A stretch of 64,000 nt of DNA from Isoetes taiwanensis (Eukaryota; Streptophyta; Lycopodiopsida; Isoetales; Isoetaceae): NCBI GenBank assembly GCA_021234155.1, contig JAJEKV010000514.1, forward strand, positions 35,515-99,514, in the 5' to 3' direction. Positions 11,118 through 22,814 of the stretch are shown here, one piece after another (within the stretch, counting starts at the first letter, position 1; each line of letters begins with the position of its first letter). The notes beneath the pieces were generated by a model. The model searched no databases, was not told where the DNA came from, and was given only the letters and a program-made list of their open reading frames with translations. The position numbers and the translations under genes are program-made.

Positions 11118-14100
11118 TTCTTTGCAGCAATGTGCATGGGATTAATTTGATGGAAGCATTCCATCTGAGCTTCAAATGCTTGACAGAAACTTATTTGTAA
11201 GAAATATGGTACATGTAATGTACATATCCATGAAGATTTCTAATTTCCTTGAATGTTTCTATACAGAAATATATGCAACAATTACTTCAGTGGCAGCATC
11301 CCTAATGACTTGGGGCAATAGCTTGCAAGGAAAATTGTGCTTGTATATGAAGTCCTAAATGTTGCTAGGTTTGCATTATTGACAGTTCATTAGAGGTAAT
11401 TTGAGATCTCATTTTGTCCCATTAAGGGATGCTTAAAAAGCCACATCAGCTTTTTAAACTGTCCAATAAGAGAAGAGCTCCAGTGTATTTTATTCCAGTA
11501 TTATGTGGCAGCAGTAATTAATGCAGTTCTAACTAACTTTTGCAGTGTCATCTTTCTACTATAACTTTTGATCAAAAACTCCGATTCCAACACTATTTGT
11601 GGCAATGGATTCGTCTCCTCAAGATCTTTCTAATGACAACCCATTGTTATATCTTTTGAGATGTACATATATAAGAAAAGAGCAAAAAACCATATTTTTA
11701 AGGTTAACACATATGGCTTGTATTGAAATACATCATAACCATATATCACTTGAAAGATCTTTTCATTCTGCATCTAATGCAACAAACGCCGCAGCATTTT
11801 CATGAGTAGATCAAAAGTTATAGGGAAAAAACGACAGCAATGAAGTTGTTAATGCTGCATTAATTGTAGTTTGATGTAGAATACTCATTCTATTGGAGGA
11901 TTCTTATGGGGACAAAAGGAGATCTCAAATTACCTCTAATGTCTTATGTATCCCTCGTCAGGGACATCTCAATTAATATCATTATAGGGACAATTCCAGA
12001 TTCATTAGGTGATTTGGAGCATCTATGTTACTCTGTAAGTCATCTCCAATTTGATGCTAATATTTACTTAAAGAGCATCAAATTAGATAAAGTCTTGGTT
12101 TCCGTCCTCTTATAGCATCTTACAAAATAACAAACAAGTTGGACGAAGTCTAGCAGAATTTGGCATGTTAAGAAGTAATTTTTGTAAGTTTGCATTCCAT
12201 GCACTCTATTTGCTTTTATGTTATAACATAGTAATCTAGAAGAAATGATTGTCCAGGGGTCTTTTACACAACATTTAACTGGGAGCATATCTCCGGAGTT
12301 GGGGCAATTGCAAACACTTATTGCCCTATAAGCAAACCAAAATAAAATTTGGATTAATGCTTGAGTGACTTTATCAGTGTTCTAATCAAATGACATATCT
12401 ATGTGCAGGTTATTGAAGTACAATTCACGTTCTGGAACAATACCAGCCCAGCTTTCAAACTGCTTCAGCCTGAACACATACCTAGTAAGTATGGTGCTAG
12501 CTGGTTCTCATGATCATAAGGTTTTTGTGTTTCAAGTACTATGCAGGTCCTCCCAATCTAGTCCTGCTTCATATGGACATGGCTTGTCATACATACGATG
12601 ACAGAATGAGAATTACAGGTAACTTACATGATAGGTTTCTAATGCATCAAGTTTTTTTTTTTTTTTTTTTAAGGACGACAAACTCTTATTTATTATTCCA
12701 GAAGAAGTACACACATAGATGCAGAAACAGGAATACAATCTCAGCAGACAAAGATAATCCACTGAGTGCAGCCACCTGTCTATGCATAGGATAAGATACC
12801 CAAATATTCCTTAAAAATCGAACGTTTTTTCTTAGGAGCAAGCTGAGAACATAGGTATGCCTTCACCAATCTGTCTTGCGCCTCGTAAAGAAGTTGGTCG
12901 ACACTAATTGATAGGCCTTTGAAGATACACAACCGCCTTCTTTCCCAAAGAGACCACAACAACCAACCTGAAGCTAAGTGGAAAGTCTGTTGCTGCAAGA
13001 TGTTCCAAGTGGAAGGATAAATGGCGAGAAGCACCTGCTGGCTAGTCAAGGTCACATGGAAGAGAGATAGTAACCATGACCAAACTGGCTGAACTTGATC
13101 ACACAGAAAGAAGCAGTGCTCGAGACTCTCAACTTGACGCTTACACAGTGGGCAGAGTTTGAATCAGCACATTAACCTGTAGACATCTGTGAAGGAGTTG
13201 CCACCATAAGGTAGAAACTTTGGGATGCAGCAATTTATTTCAGACCCAGGACCACATACGCTTCCACTGAGGAGGGGGAATGCGGAGCTGCCAACCAGCC
13301 CGAGGGGGGACAATGTTAACATCAACCAGCTTTTGATATAACGGATGCACAAGACGTTGTGCATTAGCCCCGGCATTAGCAATTTGGGGACTAGTCCAAA
13401 TAGGTACATCAACTTATGCATCAAGGTGCTTCTATTGGTAAATGAAATCTTATGGGATGTGTTGCATGTTAAGCGAAGTTCAAATTTTCATACTAATGAA
13501 TTGTATAGCTATTATTCTATTGCTTAACATTGAGTTTGCATTTTGTCAGGCCTGTTCAAAAGGTTGAGCGTGATTGGAATAGACGACTCAATATTGCACT
13601 CAGATCTGCACAAAGGGCTTTCATATCTTATCATGATTGCAACCCTCGTATAATACATCGTGATGTAAAATCCTCCAATATTTTACTCGATGAATCTTTT
13701 TGAAGCCCTTCTTTTAGACTTTAAAGTTTTAAAGAGCATTTGTTTGTCGAAAAGACATACATCGACATTTATGTTACATTGATCATGAGTATACAAGGAC
13801 ATCCAGGTTGAATGAGGAGTCAAATATTTATAGCTATGGAATTGTGCTTTTGGAACTCATCACTACGCAAAAGGCTGTACACGATAATAGGAATATTCAA
13901 CAATAGGTAAATTCTTTTTCTTTTATCCAACTTGGTTGCTAATGTACTTAATTCCAAGTTCAGGAGCTAAGGTATAAAATTACTCTTTGCAGGCTAATGG
14001 CAACAAGAATACTGTTATGGATGTGGTAGAGCCAGAAATCAAAGCTACTTGTACAGATTTGAGTTCAGTCTAAGATGCTATTAGATTAGCTCTGGTATGC

Positions 14101-14160
14101 ACCCAAAAGCTTGCCACACAGAGGCCTGCAAATTATGATGTAACAAATGTTTTGTTGTTT
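11118..14160 (+). pseudogene. ERECTA-like LRR receptor kinase pseudogene
   Basis: Scattered exons read as leucine-rich repeats: GSIPSELQMLDRNLF (about 11150), SGSIPNDLGQ (11290), GTIPDSLGDLEHL (11990), HLTGSISPELGQLQTL (12270) and SGTIPAQLSNCFSL (12435). The start of the kinase region follows as GPPNLVLLHMDMA (12547). Further on come [21 protein letters not shown] (catalytic loop HRDVK, about 13640), EYTRTSRLNEESNIYSYGIVL (about 13810) and VVEPEIKATCTDLSSV (about 14020). This order and wording match the ERECTA/ERL family of membrane receptor kinases that control organ shape and stomatal patterning. It is a pseudogene. The N-terminal LRRs and the ATP-binding loop are missing, stops occur in several exons, the DFG segment is absent, and a LINE fragment splits the kinase. 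Exon borders are approximate. Confidence 0.87.
12652..13415 (-). mobile_element. LINE 3' fragment inserted in the ERECTA-like pseudogene
   Basis: A T run at 12652-12670 is the poly(A) tail of a minus-strand L1-like insertion. Next to it is the same 3' end as in the LINE at 762 (AAGGACGACAAAC). It encodes only the zf-RVT part (ASGWLLWSLWERRRLCIFKGL). The flanks ATGCATCAAG at 12642-12651 and 13416-13425 are a perfect 10-base target duplication, proving a discrete insertion. It entered just after the kinase sequence ITGNLHDRFLMHQ. Confidence 0.93.
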
Positions 14161-14533
14161 TTAATTCCTTCTCCATCTCAAAACAAATGGACAATCCCAG
14201 TTCCAAGGCCTGCACAGAATTTAGTAAAAGAAGGCAAGTGGATGATTATGCAGAGAGCAAACATAGAGACGATATGTATGCAAGAAGCACCACATTTTCC
14301 CTTCTATTTGCATTTGGAAGTTTGCTATTTATCACTGCCACTAATAATTGTTTCTTCTGGCCAGTCAGTTATCCCTGAGTTTGAAGAGTTGGTTAACACC
14401 CCCTTATTACTCCTCTTAAATGACGTTTGTTCGCCGGCCAATTATAACACCGTTGTTCTTGCAAACGGTTAATGATTCGATTCGAAACTTCCAAACATTG
14501 TCTTATATTTAGACCTTAATAAAACATATATTT

Positions 14534-14592
14534 GTTAAGTTCAACTGAATATTAAAGACATATAAAGGTTAAGTTCAACTGAATATTAAAGG
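14534..14592 (+). repeat. 34-bp tandem duplication
   Basis: GTTAAGTTCAACTGAATATT plus about 14 further bases is present twice, starting at 14534 and 14568, AT-rich and non-coding. Confidence 0.8.
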
Positions 14593-14866
14593 TCAACTTT
14601 TGTTGGGATAACTCATTGGGAGATATCTCAGGCTCCTTAAACTTACCATGATCCATTAGCATTAAACAAAATAGAAGACTAAAGTAAAGAAATCACCAAT
14701 AAAATGACAAATGGTTACTATATCCACCCATGGTTTGTGCCAATGGAAGTACGCAATCTTAGACTATTGGAGCAATTTATGATAAAGTACACAAATCTTA
14801 GACTATTGGAGCACCAATTATTGGACCAATTTGTGCTAATGGAAATATGCAGTCCTAGACTATTGG

Positions 14867-15046
14867 AACACAACAACTTACATAAAAAGCATCTGTTGAA
14901 AATAAAAGGTCTTTTGAATGTCCTTCCTGCCCAAGATTATCAACACAATGGCAATTGAGCACAACAATTTACACAAAAAGCATCTGTTAAAAATAAAAGG
15001 TCTTTTCAAATGTCCTTTCTGCCCAAGCTTATCAACACAATGACAA
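14867..15046 (+). repeat. 90-bp tandem duplication
   Basis: Two copies starting at 14867 and 14957 share the block AAAAAGCATCTGTT...AAAATAAAAGGTC and end CAACACAATG. They differ by a few substitutions. They produce a short open frame on each strand, which I regard as chance. Just upstream, ATCTTAGACTATTGGAGCA also repeats (about 14757 and 14796). Confidence 0.8.
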
Positions 15047-15235
15047 ATGGAATTCATTGACAGACTCTGCAGTCTTAGAGTGTTGTTATTTATATATGTT
15101 AAAAGAAAACTAGCTGTGTTTGGCACCAACGCTGAGTTGATTAAAACTTAAATGTTGTTTATATTTATAAGCTACAATATATTGGGAGTCAGAGTGCCCT
15201 TAAGCCATTGGAAATGCCAATTGTCAATAATGAAC

Positions 15236-15839
15236 ATGCACAAAAAATGTAACCATTCACCTTCTATTCTTTTCTAGCTATTTTTCATACAACCACCACC
15301 CCAAGACAACCCATCACAACATTTCAATTCAAATCAATTCAATCTTAGTGTCTAACAATAGATCACAACATGCATCTACCTCATATTAAGAGACTTTGAC
15401 GGAAAGATAAAATAAGATAAGACAAGATAAGATAAAATTTTACGTCCACAGGGACCCATCGGGCCGTAAGACGAGTCGTAACTTATGCAGCGTATGGTAT
15501 CCTTTGGATGACAGAATATCTTTGAAATAGTAGGAGCTCGTTAAAAAACAAAGGACCAAAGAACCATATTAATATGGCAATTAAGACATTTTAACGGCAA
15601 GGTTTACCATATATTTGTTAAGAACAAAGAAGGACTATTTATAGATCTTATATCAAGCATTAGCACTCCACATGTGCTACAAAATGACAATATCAAAGTG
15701 AACGTTCCATAGGAGTACTATAGCATGTGTGCTATATTACTGGGGTAACTTAATGTTTCAATACTAGTTGACATTTCAAGGAGGTGCTAGTGAAGTTGGT
15801 TTTGTTGCAACATTGTTTTTGTTTTTATTGTAATGTGAT
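15236..15839 (-). repeat. Right copy of large inverted repeat
   Basis: This is the reverse complement of 701-761 joined to 4105-4621, from ATGCACAAAAAATGTAACC to GTAATGTGAT. It is uninterrupted and shows the state before the LINE entered the left copy: CAATACTAGTTGACATTTC continues directly into the inner part. One 25-base indel near 15790-15815 separates the copies. The arms enclose about 10.6 kb holding the MYB gene and the ERECTA-like pseudogene. Confidence 0.8.
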
Positions 15840-16479
15840 GGAAATACCCAAATTTTGATTTTGAAGGGCCCCATTATATTACGAAGCGAAACTCGTCTTT
15901 ATGATCTACCTGGTACCCTGGCACTTAGGTGCTTATTCTGTACAGGCCATTTGTTTTAGAGTTTAAATTTTAGTGTAATATCACATTGCTGCAGGGCACA
16001 ACTTATGTGTATGACAAATTGCTAAGACAATTGTATTAATTGCTGAGAGAACAAGATTGACAACACTATCTTACAAGTTGAAAAACGAGGCCATGCATTA
16101 TCCAATTGTTTGGACAAATCTTCTGCATGTGTTGAGGGACCATTTCAAAGATCTTCTTAGTCGGTCACACAAACATGAGTAGAATAGAATAGTAAAGACA
16201 TAGTCTTCATCTGAGAGTCCTTCACTCTCAACAGTCTCTATACTATGATGGGAATTGCACCATGAATTGCATAATTCTTTGAAGATAAGGCCATTAATGA
16301 TTTACAGCATGTAGTAATAACAGAGCATCATATCCTCCCCTTGCCTCAAGCCTACCTTTTTTTGGTTTTCTAACAACTGTAATCTTGTTGTTAGTATTAA
16401 TTCTTCTCCTCCTTTTACTTATTAACACTAAATCCTAGCCATCACGATGGGAACCCTAGAATTGGAATGCCAACTGTAT
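15840..16479. other. AT-rich spacer, no feature seen
   Basis: No coding sequence or repeat was recognised. Confidence 0.35.
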
Positions 16480-16764
16480 AAAATGGGTGAAAGCATGTTA
16501 GGGCCTACATAAAAAATTACCAAAAAGGTACTTTTCTGTGTACTTCTATGCAAGTACATAATTGTATTTTAAAGTACCTAGACTACGAGATTGACTAAAA
16601 GAATTTGTGTTATGTTCAAGAGTAGTAGTACATACATGTTGTAAGGTACTTTGTGATGTCAAGAAGATGTTAAGAACTCAAATATATCATCATCTTTGAC
16701 TACCCAGAGTATTTTCCAGGTAGTTTCCAAAACATGTAGGCCCTAACATGCTCTTACCCAAAAT
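16480..16764. mobile_element. MITE-like element with 31-bp inverted ends
   Basis: The left end carries AAGCATGTTAGGGCCTACAT and the right end its complement ATGTAGGCCCTAACATGCTC. The terminal inverted repeat of about 31 bases starts TGGGTRARAGC. The 285-base body is AT-rich with no coding. Its size and ends fit a non-autonomous DNA transposon; the target duplication is not clear (TAT on both sides is possible), so I do not assign a superfamily. Confidence 0.65.
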
Positions 16765-16791
16765 ATGTAAAAAACAAAACTTATACATTGA

Positions 16792-17340
16792 CATTAGGGA
16801 TTTTTTGAGATCATAAAAGGGCCTTCTAAGAACTGCTGACTAAGCTATATGAACTACCAATCAGAAAACAGAACTGGTAATCCAGTAAGCAAAACAGTTA
16901 TAACTAACTCACTGGATCACATTTTCTAGCATAAGTGTTGATAGAAAAGTCCAAATGAGCTCTTGTTTGGTGCAATAGATAGATCTCATTGAGATCTTTC
17001 CAATCTTGGATGGTTTGCATATCTTTTAGCCCCGTAGGATAGTAAAAAATGGTAAAAACCATATTTTTTGAAGTTTTGACAATCATAAGTGGTTAAAATA
17101 TGTGCAAAGCACTAAGATTGGAAAGATCTTAACGATATCTATCTATTGCACTAAACGAGAGCTCATTTGAACTTTTCTATCAATAGTTATGCTAGAAAAT
17201 GTGATCCAGTGAGTTAGTTATAACAGTTTTGCTGACTGGACCCGTCAGGCTCTGATTTCTAATTAATAGTTCATTTATCTTCATTTGGCTTAGTTGGCAT
17301 GTTTTGAAGGCCCTTTTTTAATCTCAAAAAAACCCTAATG
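16792..17340. mobile_element. Foldback MITE-like element, 549 bp
   Basis: The two halves (16792-17010 and about 17110-17340) are long imperfect inverted copies. They start CATTAGGGATTTTTTGAGAT and end with the complement, ATCTCAAAAAAACCCTAATG. Both halves contain AAAATGTGATCCAGTGAGTT or its complement. The whole could fold into one hairpin about 220 bp long. It lies 27 bases from the MITE at 16480. Confidence 0.72.
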
Positions 17341-17613
17341 ATACACAAGGTCAATCTTAATGTAATTCAACATAAAAAATACATGTCCCTAACTCGAATT
17401 CGCAAAAAAGGCACGGCTCCTTGGGAATCGAACCCAAGCACGTTCAGAGGGCTAGAGAAAAAATTGTAATCATACCTGACCAACATATCTAAGTAAAAAG
17501 ATTGAACAAGTTCAAAATTTAGACATCAGATGCCGATATGTACAGGTGCATTTCTTTCAGGATCTACAACAGTCTTGAAACAGGGGAAAATAAGGCCCAC
17601 ATCATAAAATTTT

Positions 17614-19764
17614 TGTTAAACTTACTAGTTTACTATAAAAACACAAGAGACAAATATGCACCACAATACAAGACACGTATATTGAATGATATGTGTTATA
17701 TAGTACCATAAAGGTAAAAGGTAAAGGCGCTCATGTTGCCTTTTTATAAAGGCACGCTGCCTTCCTAATAAAAGCAGCTCCGCTAACACCCCACCTGCGA
17801 CTTTAGTCTTTGACCAAATATGATATAGAAAATGTTGTGCCTGTGACCAAATATTGCAACCCATAGATAATCTCCCCACCTGCAAATTTGATCTCGCACT
17901 CGGATAAAAAAAACCTTTGGTGGTCACAAAGGAAAAAACCCGAGTGCTACAAATTTATAATATCTATCCTTATTCTCAAGGACACCAAGAATAATGCAAT
18001 AGCACTTTGATAGTGTTCTGATAATGCAATATCACTTTGATTATGACACATAAGTATGCTTGGTCCATCTTGAGCTTGTCTTGAGCACTCTAGCAAACGC
18101 CATAACCAAACAAGTTCTCGCCTCGCAGCAACATATTCTGCTTCGATAATGGAAAGTGAAACACATCGTTTGCTCCTTACTCACTCGAGATACCAAAGAT
18201 TTTCTGAAGAAAAAGCAGCAACCACTCCTTGATGTGTTTGGACAACCACCCCAATGTGCATCTGTTACCCAAGCAATCTGAAAGTATTCGAGCCTTTGTC
18301 TTTGTCTTCGTCAGTAATACCATTTTGCATTGTCAGTACGTAATTGCTTGATCATTTTACCAGCCTGCCACCATACTTTGGAACACTTGTAAAGACTTGG
18401 AATTTCGTAGAGATAAAATATACAAAAGTTCTACATGAAAAATCATCTACAAATAAGATGAAATAATGTTCACCACTCAAAGCATAAGGTAGTGGGCCAC
18501 ATCATCATGCACAAGCTCCCGAAGATAAATTGCACAGCAACACATGCCTCATACGTTGCTTTCCAATAGCACACACCTCACATGTTGCTTCCCAACAGCA
18601 CATGCCTCATATACATCCATTGATGCAATGCTTCTCATGATAGACCATTAACAGTTCTATCAGAGGCTATAATAACATATCCGCATATATCCATAGATGT
18701 AGTACTACTCAATGATAGACCACCATCAGTTTTGTCAAAGGTTATAGAATGCTAGACCATCAACACTTGCAGTTCATAGCATTTACATACTTTAATACAA
18801 ATAAGGCACTGGCACAATCGTCCAGACATAGTTCAAATGAAGTTTTCAATATTAATACTTCATGTAACACTTAATTAAATCATCAAATATAATCCCATTT
18901 CAATCGTCATAAAATACTTTCAAGCACATGCAATGCTAGATGTCTTATTGATAGGTTTAATGCGATATGCATCACACATTATGCAAGTTTTTAACTCAAA
19001 AGCATAATTCCAATGCATCTATAACGTTATTCACAATTGTAATTACTTGAATTCTTATTTCTAAATTAATTATCGAAACAATTAGTCTATGACTCATTAG
19101 CACACAGTTTAGTTAAACCACTAGTATAATCCTCTAAGTTTTTATCTTAGACACTTACTAGTAGCTAGAAATCACATCGTAGCACTACTAAGCACACTTT
19201 AAGATCATGTCAGTAAGGTCTAACCAACTAAGCTGCAAAGCGGGCGGCGATCAACAATTATGCAGGACTAAAATTCACTGTAGCTGGTTCATGACCTACT
19301 GAAGCAGCAACTTTAGATCAACAACAAACATGTCTGGATCAAGAAGGCCTGTTTCGACCAACAAGACTACAAAGTGAGCAGTTAATGGTTTAAGAAGATA
19401 TGCACAGAATACTTTTGTGTGGAACACCTATTAACCACTAATTCAACAGATCTTTCTGAGAAAAATACAGACTATATCCGATCATCTAAGAAATTCCAGT
19501 CTTTCTACATGATAGGTTCGCAAAGTCTAAAACTTAAGAGCAGGCTATCTTGATCTAATGCTCTGATACCATGTTAAACTTACTATTTTACTATAAGAAC
19601 ACAAGAGACAAGTATGCACCACAATACAAGACATGTATATTGAATGATATGTGTTACAATATATAGTACCATAAAGGTAAAAGGTAAAGGTGAAAGGTAA
19701 AGGCGCTCATGTTGCCTTTTTATAGAGGCACGCTGCCTTCGTAATAAAAGCAGCTCCGCTAACA
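17614..19764 (-). mobile_element. Deleted Ty1/copia LTR retrotransposon
   Basis: The LTRs are at 17614-17788 (175 bp) and 19572-19764 (193 bp), both TGTTAAAC to CGCTAACA, and the outer flanks are ATTTT at 17609-17613 and 19765-19769, a perfect 5-base target duplication. On the minus strand the primer-binding site TGGTATCAGAGC (19560-19571), complementary to initiator tRNA-Met, abuts the 5' LTR, and a G-rich polypurine tract (17789-17797) abuts the 3' LTR. The 1.8-kb interior keeps only remnants of the copia RNase H region (AEYVAARRELVWLWRLLE, about 18110) and the end of the polyprotein near 17800 (IWSKTKVAGG). Gag, protease, integrase and most of RT are deleted, so it is non-autonomous. The two LTRs differ by indels and substitutions, so it is not recent. 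Confidence 0.93.
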
Positions 19765-19769
19765 ATTTT

Positions 19770-22461
19770 AAGAACGAAGTTCTGGTTATTAAGCCGGCAA
19801 GAAGGAAGCAAACAAACTGGTAAGTGGAGAAAGCAAGGGCGACCGATTGACAGAAAGAGTTTGAAACTCTGCTTTAGCAGCAGTTTTGCCCATTTTTAAG
19901 CAGCAGAGCTATGGCCTCCGACATCATAGTTTGTTGCAAGCTATAAAATAGAATGTAGATTTGAACTCTAGCAGCATGCTCTTTCCCATAGTCAAAAGCA
20001 CTGGCATATAATGAAACATCTTAAGAATCAATCCACCTGTCCTACATAAAAAACCCTGCCCTAACCAATCGACCTGTCCTAAGAATCAATGTCATAAGAA
20101 TCGATCGTCAACCCTATATAAAAAACCCTACTTTTATGCTAAACTGGTTGGCCCAAAATGAACCCCCACTCTGATTCCAGAATAGGAAAGCCAAGCATCA
20201 CAAGCCTACTTGCAGAAGCCGCTCAACTCATCGCCGCCCTTGTGCAACCGAAAAACACAGACAATATAAAGCCAGACTAAAATAGAGCCTCCATCGATCT
20301 AGGACTGCAGACCACGACCCGTCCAAACCTGCATCTAACATGTTAAAAAAAAAAGGGAACTAGCAAAAGGGCAGGCTTGGGCAAAGGTTGGCAGTTCTAG
20401 ATTGAAGTTTTCCTTTGTCAAACACTGCCATGGGAGTTCATGTTCAGGTTCAGATTGGAGAATTATGTTGAGCATTGTAACAAAATGTTTGAGCAGCCAT
20501 AATAAAGAAAAGCAACCATAAAATAGGTACCTTTTAGTAAATTGATTTTCCACAAACTTGAAATGTATTGTTAAGTCGTACTTGTAAACTTGAAATACCA
20601 TACATAGATGGTACTTGTAAACTTAAAAGGCCAATACCAATATGTAGAAGTAACATTTAAATTATAAGACAATTATGAGCATATGAATTCAACCTCAATG
20701 TATCTCTTTCGTGGCCTAGATCAACATCAATGTTTTTTGCCCTTGACTTGGTTATTGTTCTTTTCTATTGTATTCCGTGGCCTAGATCAACAGCAATATT
20801 TTTTGTCTTGACTTGGTTATTGTTCTTTTCTATTGTATTTTGTGCCTTTGTTTCATTGTGCCTACTATGCATTGTATAACTAGTAGCACGTTTCTTTCTA
20901 ACTATTTCTTCACTAGTATTAATTTGAGCCAAGATCACCCTTGCACTTGCAACATAACATGTTGACTCGTTCCAAAAAAGTCTAAGATACAACAATTGAG
21001 AATAAAAAATAAATGATGTTTAATTATTGTTCAATGGAGAAAGATGTAGAGTTGGTGGACAACCCAATATAGGGTATAGAAGGTAGCCTTCAAAATAAAT
21101 TTTTGCTTACAACATTTTCAAAGCTTTGTAATTTATTAGTTTCTGGATTTGTTTTTGCCTGTTTAAAATAATGAGTAGTCTTATCTTTACTACAAAATTC
21201 AATGGTCTTTGTAAAAAATTCGCCTCAAGTACTATGTACTAACTTCAATAAAACAAAATATTCGGCACCTTAGCTAACTTCTAAATTGTGAAATTCGCCA
21301 AGTGTACGAAACTTACCAACTTCCAATTTTCCCTTAAGGGAACCCTGATCTTTGCTCTGCTATTGTCTTGGCTTCCTCCTGTGTCTACCTCTTGACTCGA
21401 TGTAGTTCTTCTTGCCTTGTTGGTCCAGTCATCATGCCTTTTCTATATTGACCCCTTATGAACTGGAGGAGTTGTTTGGTATACGTCCATCCTGCATGAT
21501 GTTCACACGACATTCCCCTTTTTGGTTTGCATTCTAAATTTCAAAACGTGGTTGCATCATCGCACATTCGTGCATGTTGTAGTGGAGCATGTGGTAAGTT
21601 GTCTCGCTTTCTTATATGGTCCTTGTTCTTGTTTCAAGGTTGCACTCAATTTTCTTCATCCATTCCTCATCTTGGCATTGACCCCATCCTCACTGACTCT
21701 GTATCATCGTCTACCAGTGTTTTCAATTGCATAATTGTTTTGTCACCTTATGAAACTTTTTTGTTCTTGTATCTCGGAGTCCCTATCGTCTCGTTCCTGT
21801 GGGTTATGTTGTTCCTACTTTTGAAAGTTTGCTTTGACTGGTTATGCATGTAGGGTATATATTTAGGTTTTTGTCCTTGTTTATGGTAGTGCATTTCCGT
21901 TATAGTATTCACTGTAGTTTGCTGCTGGTACGTTGATTCTTCAATTTTGGTTCCAGGTGCTCTTTTTAGCTTGTTAACTATGTTCGGTCTTCATGTCTTC
22001 TCTTTTTATGCATTCCTAGGTGCATGATTTCAATCTTTCTTATTTATTATTATGGGGTTTGCATTGTCTTCATCAAAGTTTGCTTGAGTCTGCTATGCAT
22101 GAATGATATAGGTTAGGTATTTTTGTTCTTACTTCCATAGCGTCTTGTCATTAGGTATTCCCTGTAGTTTTTTCGTACATTGGTTCTAGAGTTTTGATTT
22201 CATGTGCTTTGCTGGTGGCCATAGTTGTTGTTTGTGTTCGATTTTCATGCCTTCTTTACCTTATGCAGTCCAGTTGTCCCGAGTTTTCTTGGTCCCCTTC
22301 CCCTCTATTTGCATTGGCATCCTGCCTCATCTCATGATTGTTATATTGTTCCTGCCATCGAGTTGCGCCTTACAGTCTCTCGTGGTCTCGTGGTCTCAAT
22401 CTATGATGGGGTTTGAGGGAGGTTCCTCTTTGTGTTGGATGATGATATTTGTGCATAAAGA
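19770..22461. other. Gene-free stretch
   Basis: No protein was recognised on either strand. A 66-bp tandem pair at 20710-20841 is listed separately. From about 21340 to 22460 the plus strand is T/C-rich and open frames are long by composition, not by conservation. Confidence 0.35.
20710..20841 (+). repeat. 66-bp tandem duplication
   Basis: Two copies start CGTGGCCTAGATCAACA at 20710 and 20776 and end TTTTCTATTGTATT. They differ at a few sites. Confidence 0.85.
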
Positions 22462-22524
22462 CCTTTCCCTAGAATGCTATGGTTCTCTTCTTATATAGAA
22501 GAGAACCATCATTCTAGGGAAAGG
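22462..22524. repeat. Long near-perfect hairpin
   Basis: The left arm 22462-22490 begins CCTTTCCCTAGAATG and ends GGTTCTCTTC. The right arm 22498-22524 is its complement, with a single 2-base bulge. The loop is TTATATA. The arm start resembles the sequence just right of the Helitron end at 37371 (GGACCTTTCCTTAGAATG). Confidence 0.9.
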
Positions 22525-22814
22525 GACGCCAGTTTTAGCGCCAGCTCTCGTTTTGGACCCAAACTTTCTTTGGCACAAGCCTGCTATAGCACATGCTTTC
22601 TTTAGCCCTTTCTCCCATAAAAGCCTTGTGTCTTCTTGCATTCCTCATCGACGTTTTCTCTGAGCTGAATCTTGTTGTTGTGTCGGAGTCCCCCCAACTC
22701 TTCCTCTGTTGTATGGGTTTTACTTTTCATTCAATGTTGGCGGATGGGCTTCTGCATTTTTCCCAGCATAGCACGTGGTGCTTTTAGGGGGCATCAAGGG
22801 AAAACCCCCCTGGG

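Noticed and set aside
17403-17475. Functional tRNA gene on the minus strand
   Set aside because: The T-arm is perfect, but no 5' acceptor strand, D-arm or A box can be fitted at the right distance.
21522-22498. Hydrophobic open frames resembling membrane proteins
   Set aside because: The region is T/C-rich on the plus strand, which gives Leu/Phe/Ser-rich frames by composition; no splice structure or family motif was found.
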